A stretch of DNA of 47,685 bases from Nevskia sp. (lineage in GTDB: Bacteria > Pseudomonadota > Gammaproteobacteria > Nevskiales > Nevskiaceae). The notes under the pieces are model-generated. The model was not told where the DNA came from. It worked only from the letters and a program-made list of their open reading frames with translations, and did no database searches. The stretch covers positions 1-47,685 of the forward strand of contig JALNYU010000027.1 of the NCBI GenBank assembly GCA_023229645.1, in the 5' to 3' direction. Position 1 is the stretch's first letter, and the number at the start of each line of letters is the position of its first letter. Positions 24,781-32,326 of the stretch are shown here, one piece after another. The position numbers were made by a program, and so were the translations under genes.

Positions 24781-27048
24781 TTAGCTGTTGACGGCTTTTT
24801 TCAATGGCGACGCGCCGAGCGTGAGGCCGCCTTCGACGTTGACGACGCCGAAGTATTGCTCCGGCGTAAAGACATCGACCTGAATCGCGTCGAGCCGTGC
24901 GGCCAGTGCCTTCCGAACCAGCGCGGCTTCTTCGGCGCTAATTAGATTCTTGTTCGCGGCGTCTTGCGCGTACTCTTCCGCCGGTCCCCGTGGCAGCTGC
25001 TTGGCTTTCTGCGCGGCTTGGATTTTGGCCAGCGCCGGGCCCGCTGCGTTTAACAAATAAAACGCTTTCATCAGGCGACCGGCGCCCATGCTTTCGTCAG
25101 GGGCGACGAAGACGTCCTGTGTCAGACGATCGAACTGGGCGCCTGGGCTCTGAATTGCCAATGCGGCGCGGTGGCTGAGGCTATCGCTGGGGCGGCCGCT
25201 GAGCGGGTTTAGGCGCAGCAGGAAGCCGCCGACGGTGCGCAAATAAAAGCCGAGCGGGCCGCCGCCGAAATTGGCATAAAGCCCTTCGAACGCGTCCTGG
25301 ATTTGACTCAGCGCGTGCTGCAGCGCGTAGTCGAGCAGCGGTAGATCTTCAGCGCGTTGGCCTTCTGCTTCGTAGCGGCGCAGCGCGCCAATTGCCAGAA
25401 TTTGCCAAGCCAGAACGTCAGCATAGCGGCCGGTGAGTTTGCCGCGGACTTTCAGTTTGCCGCCGATCGTGAACATCGCGAGATCGGTTAGCACAGCAAA
25501 GCGGGTCGCGGCCCAGCTCAGGCGGCGGTAGTAACGGGCCGTGGGGCCAGAAACCGGTGCCCCGGCGCTCCGGCCACGGGTCAGGTAGCGCACGGCCGAG
25601 CGCCCGACGTTGACGCTGAAGTGGCCGATCCAGCCCAGCAGGTTGCTGCGGAAAGCGGCTGCGTCGTTGTTCTCGACTGCGCCGACAACTTTCAGCGCGT
25701 AAGGATGGCAGCGTGTCGCGCCTTGGCCGAAGATCATCAGCGTGCGGGTTAGGATGTTTGCGCCTTCAACGGTGACCGCCACCGGTGCGCTCTTATAGCC
25801 CATGCCGAGGATGTTATTCGGGCCCTGCATAACGCCTGCGCCGGAGAATACGTCCATGCCGTCGATCATCAGCTGTTGGCTGATTGCAGTGGTATAGGCT
25901 TTCATGATCGCCGAAACGACGGGCGGCTGATGGCCACCATCAACGGCGGAGCAACCGAAGACGCGCGCGCCTTCAAGCATGTAGCTGAGCGCAGCGATTT
26001 TGCCGACTTTTTCTTCGACGCCTTCCATACGGCCGATTGCGATACCGAACTGCTGCCGCACCATCGAATAGGGGCCGGTAAAGGCGGCGGTTGCTTTCGC
26101 GCAGCCGACTGCGCCTGCAGGGAGGGAGACCATGCGCCCGCCAGCGAGCTGCTCCATCAACATGCGCCAGCCTTGGCCGACGCCGTCGAGCCCGCCGATG
26201 ACGTTCTGTACCGGCACTACGACATCGCGGCCGTAGAGCGGGCCGTTATAGAACGGGTCGCCGATCGGGTCATGATGGTCGCCGTGGGTAAAGCCCGCTG
26301 TGCCTTCGTGGATCAGCACGCAGGTGATACCGGGATCCACGCCTTTGCCCAGCAGATTTTGCGGATCGCTGATTTTGCAAGCCAGCGTGACGAGGTTGGC
26401 GATTGGCGCCAGCGTGATGTAACGCTTGCTGAAGTTCAGCTTCAGCTTGGTCAGGCCATCGCTGTCTTGGAAGACCAAGCCTTCCGCTTTGATCGAGGCG
26501 GCGTCGGAGCCGGCGGTCGGTTCGGTCAGCCCGAAGCAGGGCACGTATTCGCCGGTCGCGAGTTTGGGCAGGTAATGGTCTTTTTGGGCTTCGGTGCCGT
26601 AGTGCTTGATCAGCTCGGCCGCGCCGAGCGAGCTCGGAATGACGACGAACGTGCCGATGGTCGCGTTATAGGCGCCGATTTTGGCCAAGATCGTACTGAT
26701 GCCCAACGTCGAAAAAGCTTTGCCGCCGTAACGCTTCGGCACCAGAAAGCCCATCATGCCGCTGCGTTTGATGAAGGCTAGAACGTCGTCCGGAATCCGC
26801 TTGGTGCGATTGACTTCGTAGCGGTCGGTCATCCGCAGTAATTCTTCTACCGGGCCATCGAGGAAGGCTTGTTCTTCGGCGGGCAAGCGGTTGTAGCTCT
26901 CCGCCAGTACTTTCTTAAAGTCCGGATTGCCGGAGAACAGTTCGCCGTCGATCCAGATCGAGCCCGCTTCCAAGGCTTGGCGCTCGGTATCGGAAATCTG
27001 CGGCAAAACCTTATTGGCCTTCATCCACTGCATCAGCATTGCGAACAT
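24781..27048 (-). CDS. fadE: FadE-type acyl-CoA dehydrogenase
   Basis: A 755-residue enzyme catalysing the first step of beta-oxidation, introducing the alpha-beta double bond with FAD. Features are an N-terminal helical domain, the FAD/substrate motif C-F-G-L-T-E-P-T-A-G-S-D-A, the segment A-Y-N-A-T-I-G, and the long C-terminal DUF1974-type extension that separates FadE from ordinary 380-residue acyl-CoA dehydrogenases. Slightly shorter than E. coli FadE (814 residues) because it lacks most of the N-terminal membrane region. An ATG at 27039 is a possible alternative start. The downstream partner on the plus side is the esterase; upstream on the same strand is a thioesterase gene, 54 bases away, likely the same operon. 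Confidence 0.92.
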   Translation of the reverse strand: MFAMLMQWMKANKVLPQISDTERQALEAGSIWIDGELFSGNPDFKKVLAESYNRLPAEEQAFLDGPVEELLRMTDRYEVNRTKRIPDDVLAFIKRSGMMGFLVPKRYGGKAFSTLGISTILAKIGAYNATIGTFVVIPSSLGAAELIKHYGTEAQKDHYLPKLATGEYVPCFGLTEPTAGSDAASIKAEGLVFQDSDGLTKLKLNFSKRYITLAPIANLVTLACKISDPQNLLGKGVDPGITCVLIHEGTAGFTHGDHHDPIGDPFYNGPLYGRDVVVPVQNVIGGLDGVGQGWRMLMEQLAGGRMVSLPAGAVGCAKATAAFTGPYSMVRQQFGIAIGRMEGVEEKVGKIAALSYMLEGARVFGCSAVDGGHQPPVVSAIMKAYTTAISQQLMIDGMDVFSGAGVMQGPNNILGMGYKSAPVAVTVEGANILTRTLMIFGQGATRCHPYALKVVGAVENNDAAAFRSNLLGWIGHFSVNVGRSAVRYLTRGRSAGAPVSGPTARYYRRLSWAATRFAVLTDLAMFTIGGKLKVRGKLTGRYADVLAWQILAIGALRRYEAEGQRAEDLPLLDYALQHALSQIQDAFEGLYANFGGGPLGFYLRTVGGFLLRLNPLSGRPSDSLSHRAALAIQSPGAQFDRLTQDVFVAPDESMGAGRLMKAFYLLNAAGPALAKIQAAQKAKQLPRGPAEEYAQDAANKNLISAEEAALVRKALAARLDAIQVDVFTPEQYFGVVNVEGGLTLGASPLKKAVNS

Positions 27049-27102
27049 GGTGTTACCTCAAAGTTAGAAATTCGGTAGCGGTCGCTGCACTGAGCCTGGA
27101 CA

Positions 27103-27540
27103 TTAAGCGCCGTTGCTGCCTTTGCCGCTGGAAAGCCGCGCGATCGTGCCTTGGGCTGCAGCGCAAAGCGTTTCTTGGCCTGCATTCAATGCGTAAATCT
27201 CGCAGCGACATACGGCTTGGTTTTTGCCGGCGTGTACGAGCGCGGCACGGGCGATCAAACGCTCGCCCTGTGCGGGCCGCAGATAGTTGATCTTGTACTC
27301 GGCAGTTACGATTTCAGGCCCGAGCGCGCCGCCGCCGGCAAACGTCAGCGCGTTGTCGGCGAGATAGCTCAATACCCCGCCGTGGACAAAGCCAAATTGC
27401 TGCAGAAGCTCGGCCCGGATCGGCAGTTCTAGCTGTACATGTTGATCGTCCCAGAGGGCGAGTTCAGCGCCTAAAAGCGCGCTGAACGGCTGCATCGCGA
27501 GCACCGCGCGGCCCATTTCTAAACGAGTGGTGGCGCTCAT
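27103..27540 (-). CDS. PaaI-type hotdog thioesterase
   Basis: A 145-residue hotdog-fold protein hydrolysing acyl- or arylacyl-CoA. The family signature is Q-F-G-F-V-H-G-G-V-L-S-Y-L-A-D-N-A, with the catalytic acidic residue in the central helix, followed by V-T-A-E-Y-K-I-N-Y-L-R-P-A. The ATG at 27540 fits the family start; an upstream start at 27594 would add an unusual Cys/His-rich tail. Positioned as first gene before fadE, divergent from the TetR gene, it may relieve CoA sequestration when oxidation stalls. Acts in the cytoplasm. Confidence 0.87.
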   Translation of the reverse strand: MSATTRLEMGRAVLAMQPFSALLGAELALWDDQHVQLELPIRAELLQQFGFVHGGVLSYLADNALTFAGGGALGPEIVTAEYKINYLRPAQGERLIARAALVHAGKNQAVCRCEIYALNAGQETLCAAAQGTIARLSSGKGSNGA

Positions 27541-27614
27541 TTCGCGCCGCGCAACGTGGCAATTGCGGCCATAAAAGTGGCGACAAGGCTCCAAGAATGA
27601 CGTTCCATCATGGC

Positions 27615-27717
27615 GCTCCGGTAATGGCTCAAAACGTTCAGCAGCAGCGCGCTGCGGGGTGCTCCGGTCCGTGTGGAGCGGTAACAGCGGCCTATCGGTA
27701 ATGAAAATTACCGGAGC
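27615..27717. promoter_or_regulatory. repeated CGGTAAT sites in the thioesterase/TetR divergent region
   Basis: GCTCCGGTAAT at 27615-27625 is the exact reverse complement of ATTACCGGAGC at 27707-27717 (11 bp). A third CGGTAAT at 27696-27702 forms a perfect 7-4-7 dyad with the last copy (27696-27713). Three copies of one heptamer in a 380-base divergent promoter region suggest operators, most simply for the adjacent TetR regulator. The rest of 27541-27919 holds no gene I can support. Confidence 0.5.
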
Positions 27718-27779
27718 CTGTTGTCAGCCCGTGCCATCACGCTCAGGGCGCGCGTGGCGGCCGACAATAAATTCAACAC

Positions 27780-27809
27780 TTGACGAAACGTAGAGTAATT
27801 GCGTTATAT
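27780..27809 (+). promoter_or_regulatory. probable sigma70 promoter for the TetR gene
   Basis: TTGACG at 27780-27785 and TTATAT at 27804-27809 with an 18-base spacer, about 110 bases before the TetR start in an AT-rich stretch. A perfect dyad CAGTTC-TG-GAACTG at 27893-27906 lies just before the ribosome-binding site and could be an autoregulatory site. Confidence 0.5.
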
Positions 27810-27919
27810 CTTGGCGTCAATACGCATGAGTACGGTACAGTTAGTCTAGAAATAGTCGACGATAATTTTCATTACCCGAATCGCATTCAAGGCAGTTCTG
27901 GAACTGAGGGGAGAGCCAG

Positions 27920-28543
27920 ATGGATGGAGAAACGAAAGAAGCATTGCCGACTATGGATCGGTCGCAGTTAGAGCCCGCAACACGGGTACGCATCGAACAA
28001 GCGGTACTGAATATTTTTTCCGAGCGCGAATTCCACCGCGTTGGCTTGATCGAAGTTGCACGCGGCGCGAATGTTTCGTTGCAGACGATTTACAAGTATT
28101 ACGGCAGCAAGGAAGCGCTGATGTTCTCGTGTCTCGACACGTGGCTGGACTTGCTGACGGCGCGGATGATCGATCATTTGCAGGGCATCGAAGACTACAA
28201 AGAGCGGTTTCGTAAAGTGTTTTGGGTGATGTTGGATTTCTTCGAAAAGAACCCGAAAGTCGCGCAGCTGATCATGAGCTCGGTGTACGTCAACACCTGG
28301 CGCAAGCAAGGAAACTACGAGAACCCGCTGCTATTCAGCACGTTTATCCGTGTGCTCGGAGAGGGCCGCGCAAAAGGCGTTCTGACTGACGAGGTGGACG
28401 AGAAAGTGTTGCTCGACTACATCCTCGGCGTGATCGCGCGGTTGGTGCAGATGTACATCCACCGTGGGCAGCGCGAGCCACTAACGCAGCAGGCGAATGT
28501 ACTCTTCGAAATGGTGTGGCGGGCGATATCGAAGCCGGAATGA
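27920..28543 (+). CDS. TetR/AcrR family transcriptional regulator
   Basis: A 207-residue repressor-type protein. The N-terminal helix-turn-helix covers about residues 18-65: A-V-L-N-I-F-S-E-R-E-F-H-R-V-G-L, then V-A-R-G-A-N-V-S-L-Q-T-I-Y-K-Y-Y-G-S-K-E-A-L. The C-terminal ligand domain is helical and unassigned. GAGGGGAGAG upstream supports the ATG at 27920. Divergent from the thioesterase-fadE operon, so it probably represses those genes and is released by a fatty acyl-CoA or similar ligand, as FadR-like TetR proteins are elsewhere (inference). Confidence 0.9.
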   Translation: MDGETKEALPTMDRSQLEPATRVRIEQAVLNIFSEREFHRVGLIEVARGANVSLQTIYKYYGSKEALMFSCLDTWLDLLTARMIDHLQGIEDYKERFRKVFWVMLDFFEKNPKVAQLIMSSVYVNTWRKQGNYENPLLFSTFIRVLGEGRAKGVLTDEVDEKVLLDYILGVIARLVQMYIHRGQREPLTQQANVLFEMVWRAISKPE

Positions 28544-28572
28544 CGGCTAGGGTTCGCTAGCTCGATGCTCTT

Positions 28573-28602
28573 GATGCGGCCGCATGGATCGCGCGCCGCA
28601 TC
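28573..28602 (-). terminator. hairpin between convergent TetR and LysE genes
   Basis: Perfect 8-bp stem, 28573-28580 with 28595-28602, 14-base loop, no T-run on either side. It sits in the 70-base convergent gap and may limit read-through, but it is not a textbook terminator. Confidence 0.35.
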
Positions 28603-28613
28603 CGTTATCGGCG

Positions 28614-29255
28614 CTAACGCCCGGCGAGCGTCGAATACAGCATCCATAATCCGAGCAGCAGCAGAATCGCGCCCATGGCGCGGTCGATCCAGTGGCCGCT
28701 GCGCAATAGCCGGCGGCGAATTTCTGGGTGGCCGAGCGTCCACGCGACGAAGCAAAACCAGAGGCCAGTGGCGACAATCATCCAGCCGCCCAGCGCAAGT
28801 TTGAGCCCGATTGGTGTGGCGCCGGTAATCGCCACCGAACACAGCGCGACAAAAAACAGCATCGCTTTGACGTTCAGCAGATTAGTAAAAAAGCCGACGC
28901 TGAAATCTTTCGCCGCAGCCTTGCTGCCATCGCGTGGCGGCGCCTCGGCATCAGCCATCGGCTGCGCCTGGATGGCGCCGTAGCCGATGTACAACAACAA
29001 CAGCGCGCCGACGATACGCAATACCGTTAGCAGCGCCGGGAATTGCTGGATCGCCCAGCTGAGCCCAAACATGCCATAGGCGATATGGAAGCTGATACCG
29101 ACGGCAATGCCGAGCGCGGTGCGCAGCCCGGCGCTACGGCCGTGCGCGAGGGTCTGGCGGGTAACCACCGCGAGATCCGGCCCGGGGCTGATCACCGCCA
29201 GCGCGTGCGCCGTGGCGATGGTGACAAATAGCGAAACGGACGATTGCGCGAGCAC
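28614..29255 (-). CDS. LysE/RhtB family amino-acid exporter
   Basis: A 213-residue inner-membrane protein with about six spans and the family start A-V-I-S-P-G-P-D-L-A-V-V-T-R-Q-T-L, followed by G-R-S-A-G-L-R-T-A-L-G-I-A. Family members export amino acids or their derivatives. The start is GTG at 29255, overlapping the metallophosphoesterase stop by one base (TAGTG), with AGGAG in the preceding gene's last codons, so translation is coupled. Substrate unknown. Confidence 0.9.
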   Translation of the reverse strand: MLAQSSVSLFVTIATAHALAVISPGPDLAVVTRQTLAHGRSAGLRTALGIAVGISFHIAYGMFGLSWAIQQFPALLTVLRIVGALLLLYIGYGAIQAQPMADAEAPPRDGSKAAAKDFSVGFFTNLLNVKAMLFFVALCSVAITGATPIGLKLALGGWMIVATGLWFCFVAWTLGHPEIRRRLLRSGHWIDRAMGAILLLLGLWMLYSTLAGR

Positions 29256-30109
29256 TATTGCTCCTGATTAGCGCCGGCTAGCGTTAGTAATGAAATTTCT
29301 GGTGGCACACGGAAGCGGATTGGAATATGGCTGGTGCCGATTCCAGTGCTGACGAAAAGATCGGTTTGTTCCACAACGTGCCCTGCAGCGAAGCGGCGCC
29401 GGCCGTAAGCGGATGGCGTGCGGCCCCGGCCGACGATTGGCAGCAGGATCTGGCCGCCGTGCGTATGGCCGGCGACGAGCAGGTTGATCCGCGCGGGTAG
29501 CAGCGGGAACACATCCGGCGAATGGGTAAACGCGATGATCGGCGCCTCGTCGGTCACCTGCGCCAGCGTGCCGCTGATGTCAGGGCGGTCGCTGTAGAAG
29601 TCGGCGAGGCCGAGCAGCCAAAACGGCGCGGCGCCGTTTTCGATCCGCTGCACTTTGTTGTCCATCAGGTGAATCGACTTGGTCGCCAGCAACGCCGCCA
29701 GCGCTTTCATATCGATAAAGTGCTCGTGATTGCCGTAGATCAGATACACGCCGAGCCGCGCGCGCAATTGGTTGAGTTGCGCGGCGGTATCTTCGAACGG
29801 AGTGGGGTGGCCGCCGATGACGCCGTTGACGAAGATATCGCCGGTCAGGAGTACGAGATCGGGCGCTGCGGCGTTGGTGCGGGCGACAACGCGCGCGATT
29901 TTGGCCTTATTGATAAACGGCGCGCCGGCGTGGAGGTCGCTGATCACCGCAATGCGTAGGCCGTTAAGCGACGCCGGCCAACGTTTTAGCGCAACCGGGT
30001 ATTCGACAACGCGCAGCGAATTCGGCTCCAGCCAAAACGCCCACGCCGCCAGCGCCAGCCCAAGCAGCCCTAGCGCCGCGACAATGCGGCGAATGCGGCG
30101 CCAGTTCAT
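29255..30109 (-). CDS. membrane-anchored metallophosphoesterase (YkuE/YaeI-like)
   Basis: A 284-residue calcineurin-like phosphoesterase with an N-terminal span (A-A-L-G-L-L-G-L-A-L-A-A-W-A-F-W). All metal-binding motifs are present: I-S-D-L-H-A-G, T-G-D-I-F, G-N-H-E-H, T-H-S-P-D and A-G-H-T-H-G-G-Q. YaeI- and YkuE-type enzymes act on small phosphodiesters, possibly lipid-linked. The ATG at 30109 overlaps the upstream gene's stop by four bases (ATGA), so the frame extension to 30280 is rejected. Middle gene of the three-gene minus-strand operon with the GST-like protein and LysE. Confidence 0.9.
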   Translation of the reverse strand: MNWRRIRRIVAALGLLGLALAAWAFWLEPNSLRVVEYPVALKRWPASLNGLRIAVISDLHAGAPFINKAKIARVVARTNAAAPDLVLLTGDIFVNGVIGGHPTPFEDTAAQLNQLRARLGVYLIYGNHEHFIDMKALAALLATKSIHLMDNKVQRIENGAAPFWLLGLADFYSDRPDISGTLAQVTDEAPIIAFTHSPDVFPLLPARINLLVAGHTHGGQILLPIVGRGRTPSAYGRRRFAAGHVVEQTDLFVSTGIGTSHIPIRFRVPPEISLLTLAGANQEQ

Positions 30110-30873
30110 GCCGCGTAGGTGCGTTTGAGGTAGCGCAGAATTTCTTCGGATTCGAACAAGGCCGTGCCGGTGTTGGGGTCGATCAGATATGGCACTTGCA
30201 CGCGGCTTGCCAACTTCAGTAAGCGCAGGCGATTGCGGCCCTCGACCGGCAGATTCGGGAAGTAGCGGGCGCGGATCCACGGCGGCCCGACATCCTCCCA
30301 GCGCGCTTTGCCGGTGCTGTGCAGGATATACGGCAGCTCTAGTTCGCAGAGCCGCTCGCGCACCAGCCGGCAGTAGGGGCTGGACTCAAAACTATAGAGT
30401 TCCAGCGGCTTAGCCGGCGCTTTCGATGGCGTTGCAGTGGAGCCGCGCGCCACTTCAATCGACGAACTCATAAACGAGCCGAACACCGCTAGCCCACGGC
30501 TTAGCCCACGTGGCGCACGCAAACGGCTTCCATACGTGGCGGCGAGGTAGTCGACGATATCGCGCGACTCATGTAGGCGCTTGCCGGTATTCGGGTCGAC
30601 CAGAAACGGAAACAGCAGTTTGCCGCCCAGCGCTTTCGCCTGTGGCCGATGCCGTGTCCCGCGTTGTGGGCACGGCAGAATCAAGGCGTCGAGATCGAGT
30701 TCGCTAAGCGCCTCGCGCACCAGCCGGCAGTAGGGGCTGGCCTCATAGTCGTAAAGCTGCAGCAATTGCTCCGGCTGCTGGCTCACCGGGCGGAACGCCA
30801 AGCTGCCGCGCCAACCGCGGAACGTGCTGGCGAGTACAGAGCAACCAACTTTGATGGTGTGGAGGATCGACAT
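30106..30873 (-). CDS. protein with two tandem GST N-terminal (thioredoxin-fold) domains
   Basis: A 255-residue protein in which two glutaredoxin/GST_N-like domains occur in series. Each begins with nearly the same motif, E-A-S-P-Y-C-R-L-V-R-E-A-L and E-S-S-P-Y-C-R-L-V-R-E-R-L, and each ends with a P-x-L-x-D-P-N-T-G segment (F-L-V-D-P-N-T-G and Y-L-I-D-P-N-T-G) followed by E-S-x-x-I and Y-L. There is no GST C-terminal helical domain, so it is not a classical transferase. Each SPYC has one Cys, suggesting monothiol glutathione chemistry or Fe-S/redox binding. The ATG at 30873 precedes M-S-I-L-H-T-I-K; the 30915 start is less likely. First gene of the minus operon. Confidence 0.85.
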   Translation of the reverse strand: MSILHTIKVGCSVLASTFRGWRGSLAFRPVSQQPEQLLQLYDYEASPYCRLVREALSELDLDALILPCPQRGTRHRPQAKALGGKLLFPFLVDPNTGKRLHESRDIVDYLAATYGSRLRAPRGLSRGLAVFGSFMSSSIEVARGSTATPSKAPAKPLELYSFESSPYCRLVRERLCELELPYILHSTGKARWEDVGPPWIRARYFPNLPVEGRNRLRLLKLASRVQVPYLIDPNTGTALFESEEILRYLKRTYAA

Positions 30874-30994
30874 CGAATGGGCAGTTTGTGGACGTTCGGA
30901 ACAGGCGCCAGGCACACGCCTAGCAGGACCATTATCGCTGAAGCCTAAGCCGGCAGGTTCAAACCTTCGTGGTCAGCGGCGCATCTTAAGTACG

Positions 30995-31681
30995 ATGAAT
31001 ACAGCAACTTTAAGCCCGAGCGTGGATGCGAGCCTACCGTTTTGGTCGGGTGCGATTCCGGAACGAACGATGACATTAGGCATGACGATGGCCGCTGGCT
31101 CAGCCGAAGTAACGCCCGATCCGCTGTTGCAAGCGGAGGACTTAGCATTGGTTCGGCAAGCCGCGAGCGGCGACGCACGCGCGTTTGAGCAACTGTATCG
31201 CACCCACGTTGACCGCATTTTCGGCCTGTGCTGCCGGCTTTGCCACGGCGACTCCGCCCGCGCCGAACAGGCGACGCAAGACGCATTTGTCCGCGCCTGG
31301 GAAAAGCTCGCCAGCTTCCGCGGCGAAAGCCGCTTCGGCACTTGGCTGCACCGGCTGACCGTGAATGTTGTGCTCGGCGAGCAGCGCCTGCTGCGACGCT
31401 GGGTGGCGTTCGAAGACGAGGTTCAGCCGGGGGTTGAAAATGGTGACGCAAGCGATGCACCGGCGCCGCTTGAGTATCAGCGGCAGGACGATATCGGTGC
31501 CCGCGTTGATCTCGAGCGGGCTTTGGCGCGGCTCCCCAAAGGCGCCCGCATTGTGCTGGTTCTGCATGACATCGAAGGCTATCAGCACGATGAGATTTCA
31601 GCGTTGACTGGCATCGCCATCGGCACTTCAAAAGCGCAGCTGCATCGCGCCCGCCAGCTATTAAGGACTTGGCTGCAATGA
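30995..31681 (+). CDS. ECF-type RNA polymerase sigma factor
   Basis: About 228 residues. Sigma region 2 spans D-A-R-A-F-E-Q-L-Y-R-T-H-V-D-R-I-F to F-R-G-E-S-R-F-G-T-W-L-H-R-L-T-V-N; region 4 is L-A-R-L-P-K-G-A-R-I-V-L-V-L-H-D-I-E-G-Y to G-T-S-K-A-Q-L-H-R-A-R-Q-L-L. An unusually long N-terminal tail of about 45 residues precedes region 2, so ATGs at 31070, 31082 or 31088 are possible real starts. The stop overlaps the next gene's start (ATGA), as expected for a sigma/anti-sigma pair. Target promoters unknown; autoregulation is likely. Confidence 0.9.
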   Translation: MNTATLSPSVDASLPFWSGAIPERTMTLGMTMAAGSAEVTPDPLLQAEDLALVRQAASGDARAFEQLYRTHVDRIFGLCCRLCHGDSARAEQATQDAFVRAWEKLASFRGESRFGTWLHRLTVNVVLGEQRLLRRWVAFEDEVQPGVENGDASDAPAPLEYQRQDDIGARVDLERALARLPKGARIVLVLHDIEGYQHDEISALTGIAIGTSKAQLHRARQLLRTWLQ

Positions 31682-32316
31682 CAAACGACTCCCAAACGCC
31701 GAACGATGACAGCCGTGACGGCGACGACGCGCGCCTGCGGGCGGCATTGGCCGAACTGCGCTGCGCGCAGGTGCCACCGAATGATCTTTGGCAAGGCGTT
31801 GCCGCGCGCCTGCGGCCGGTGCTGACCGATAGCGCGGTTGATGACGATGCAGTCTGGGCCGAACGCTTGGCGAGCTTGCGGGTTGATCAAGCGCCACAGC
31901 GTGCGTTATGGCCCGGTATCGAGTCGCGGATTCGGGCGCGCCGGCTGCGGCAACAGCGCGCGCCGTGGCTGGCTTCGGCGGCGGTGGCGGCATCGGTGCT
32001 GGTCGCACTGAGTTTCCAGGTTTGGCGCAGCAGTGGCCCGCAGCCGTTACATGGCACGCCGCTGCGGGCGTCGGCGGAAGTTGTTGCGGCGATGCAAGAA
32101 GCGCCGGATCCAGCGCTGCAGCAGGCGTCAGTTCGGAGCTTGGCGCCGGAAACACGCGCGCTGATTCGCGCCAATCTGAAAATCGTCAATACCGCCGAGA
32201 CCCAACTCCGCCGTGCGTTAGACGCCGATCCTGACGCCGCTTATCTCGAAAACCTGCTGAACAGCACGCGCCAGCAAAAGCAGGATCTGCGCGTTGTGCT
32301 CGCCGACGAACATTGA
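31678..32316 (+). CDS. membrane protein, probable anti-sigma factor
   Basis: A 212-residue protein with an acidic cytoplasmic N-terminal half, one membrane span (about residues 99-116, L-A-S-A-A-V-A-A-S-V-L-V-A-L) and a periplasmic C-terminal half rich in charged helix. It lacks the H-x3-C-x2-C zinc motif of ZAS anti-sigma factors. The cytoplasmic part contains an internal duplication: a P-x-x-x-L-W-x-G-(V/I)-x-x-R-(L/I)-R unit twice, about 50 residues apart. Function is assigned by position directly behind the sigma gene with a four-base overlap and by topology. Confidence 0.75.
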   Translation: MTNDSQTPNDDSRDGDDARLRAALAELRCAQVPPNDLWQGVAARLRPVLTDSAVDDDAVWAERLASLRVDQAPQRALWPGIESRIRARRLRQQRAPWLASAAVAASVLVALSFQVWRSSGPQPLHGTPLRASAEVVAAMQEAPDPALQQASVRSLAPETRALIRANLKIVNTAETQLRRALDADPDAAYLENLLNSTRQQKQDLRVVLADEH

Positions 32317-32326
32317 AGAGGATCCC

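Noticed and set aside
25876..26781. 301-codon plus-strand open frame inside fadE
   Set aside because: Antisense shadow of a highly conserved enzyme; composition reflects reversed codons.
30824..30994. 57-residue N-terminal extension of the sigma factor
   Set aside because: Overlaps the divergent GST-like gene and lacks sigma features; even ATG 30995 may be too early.
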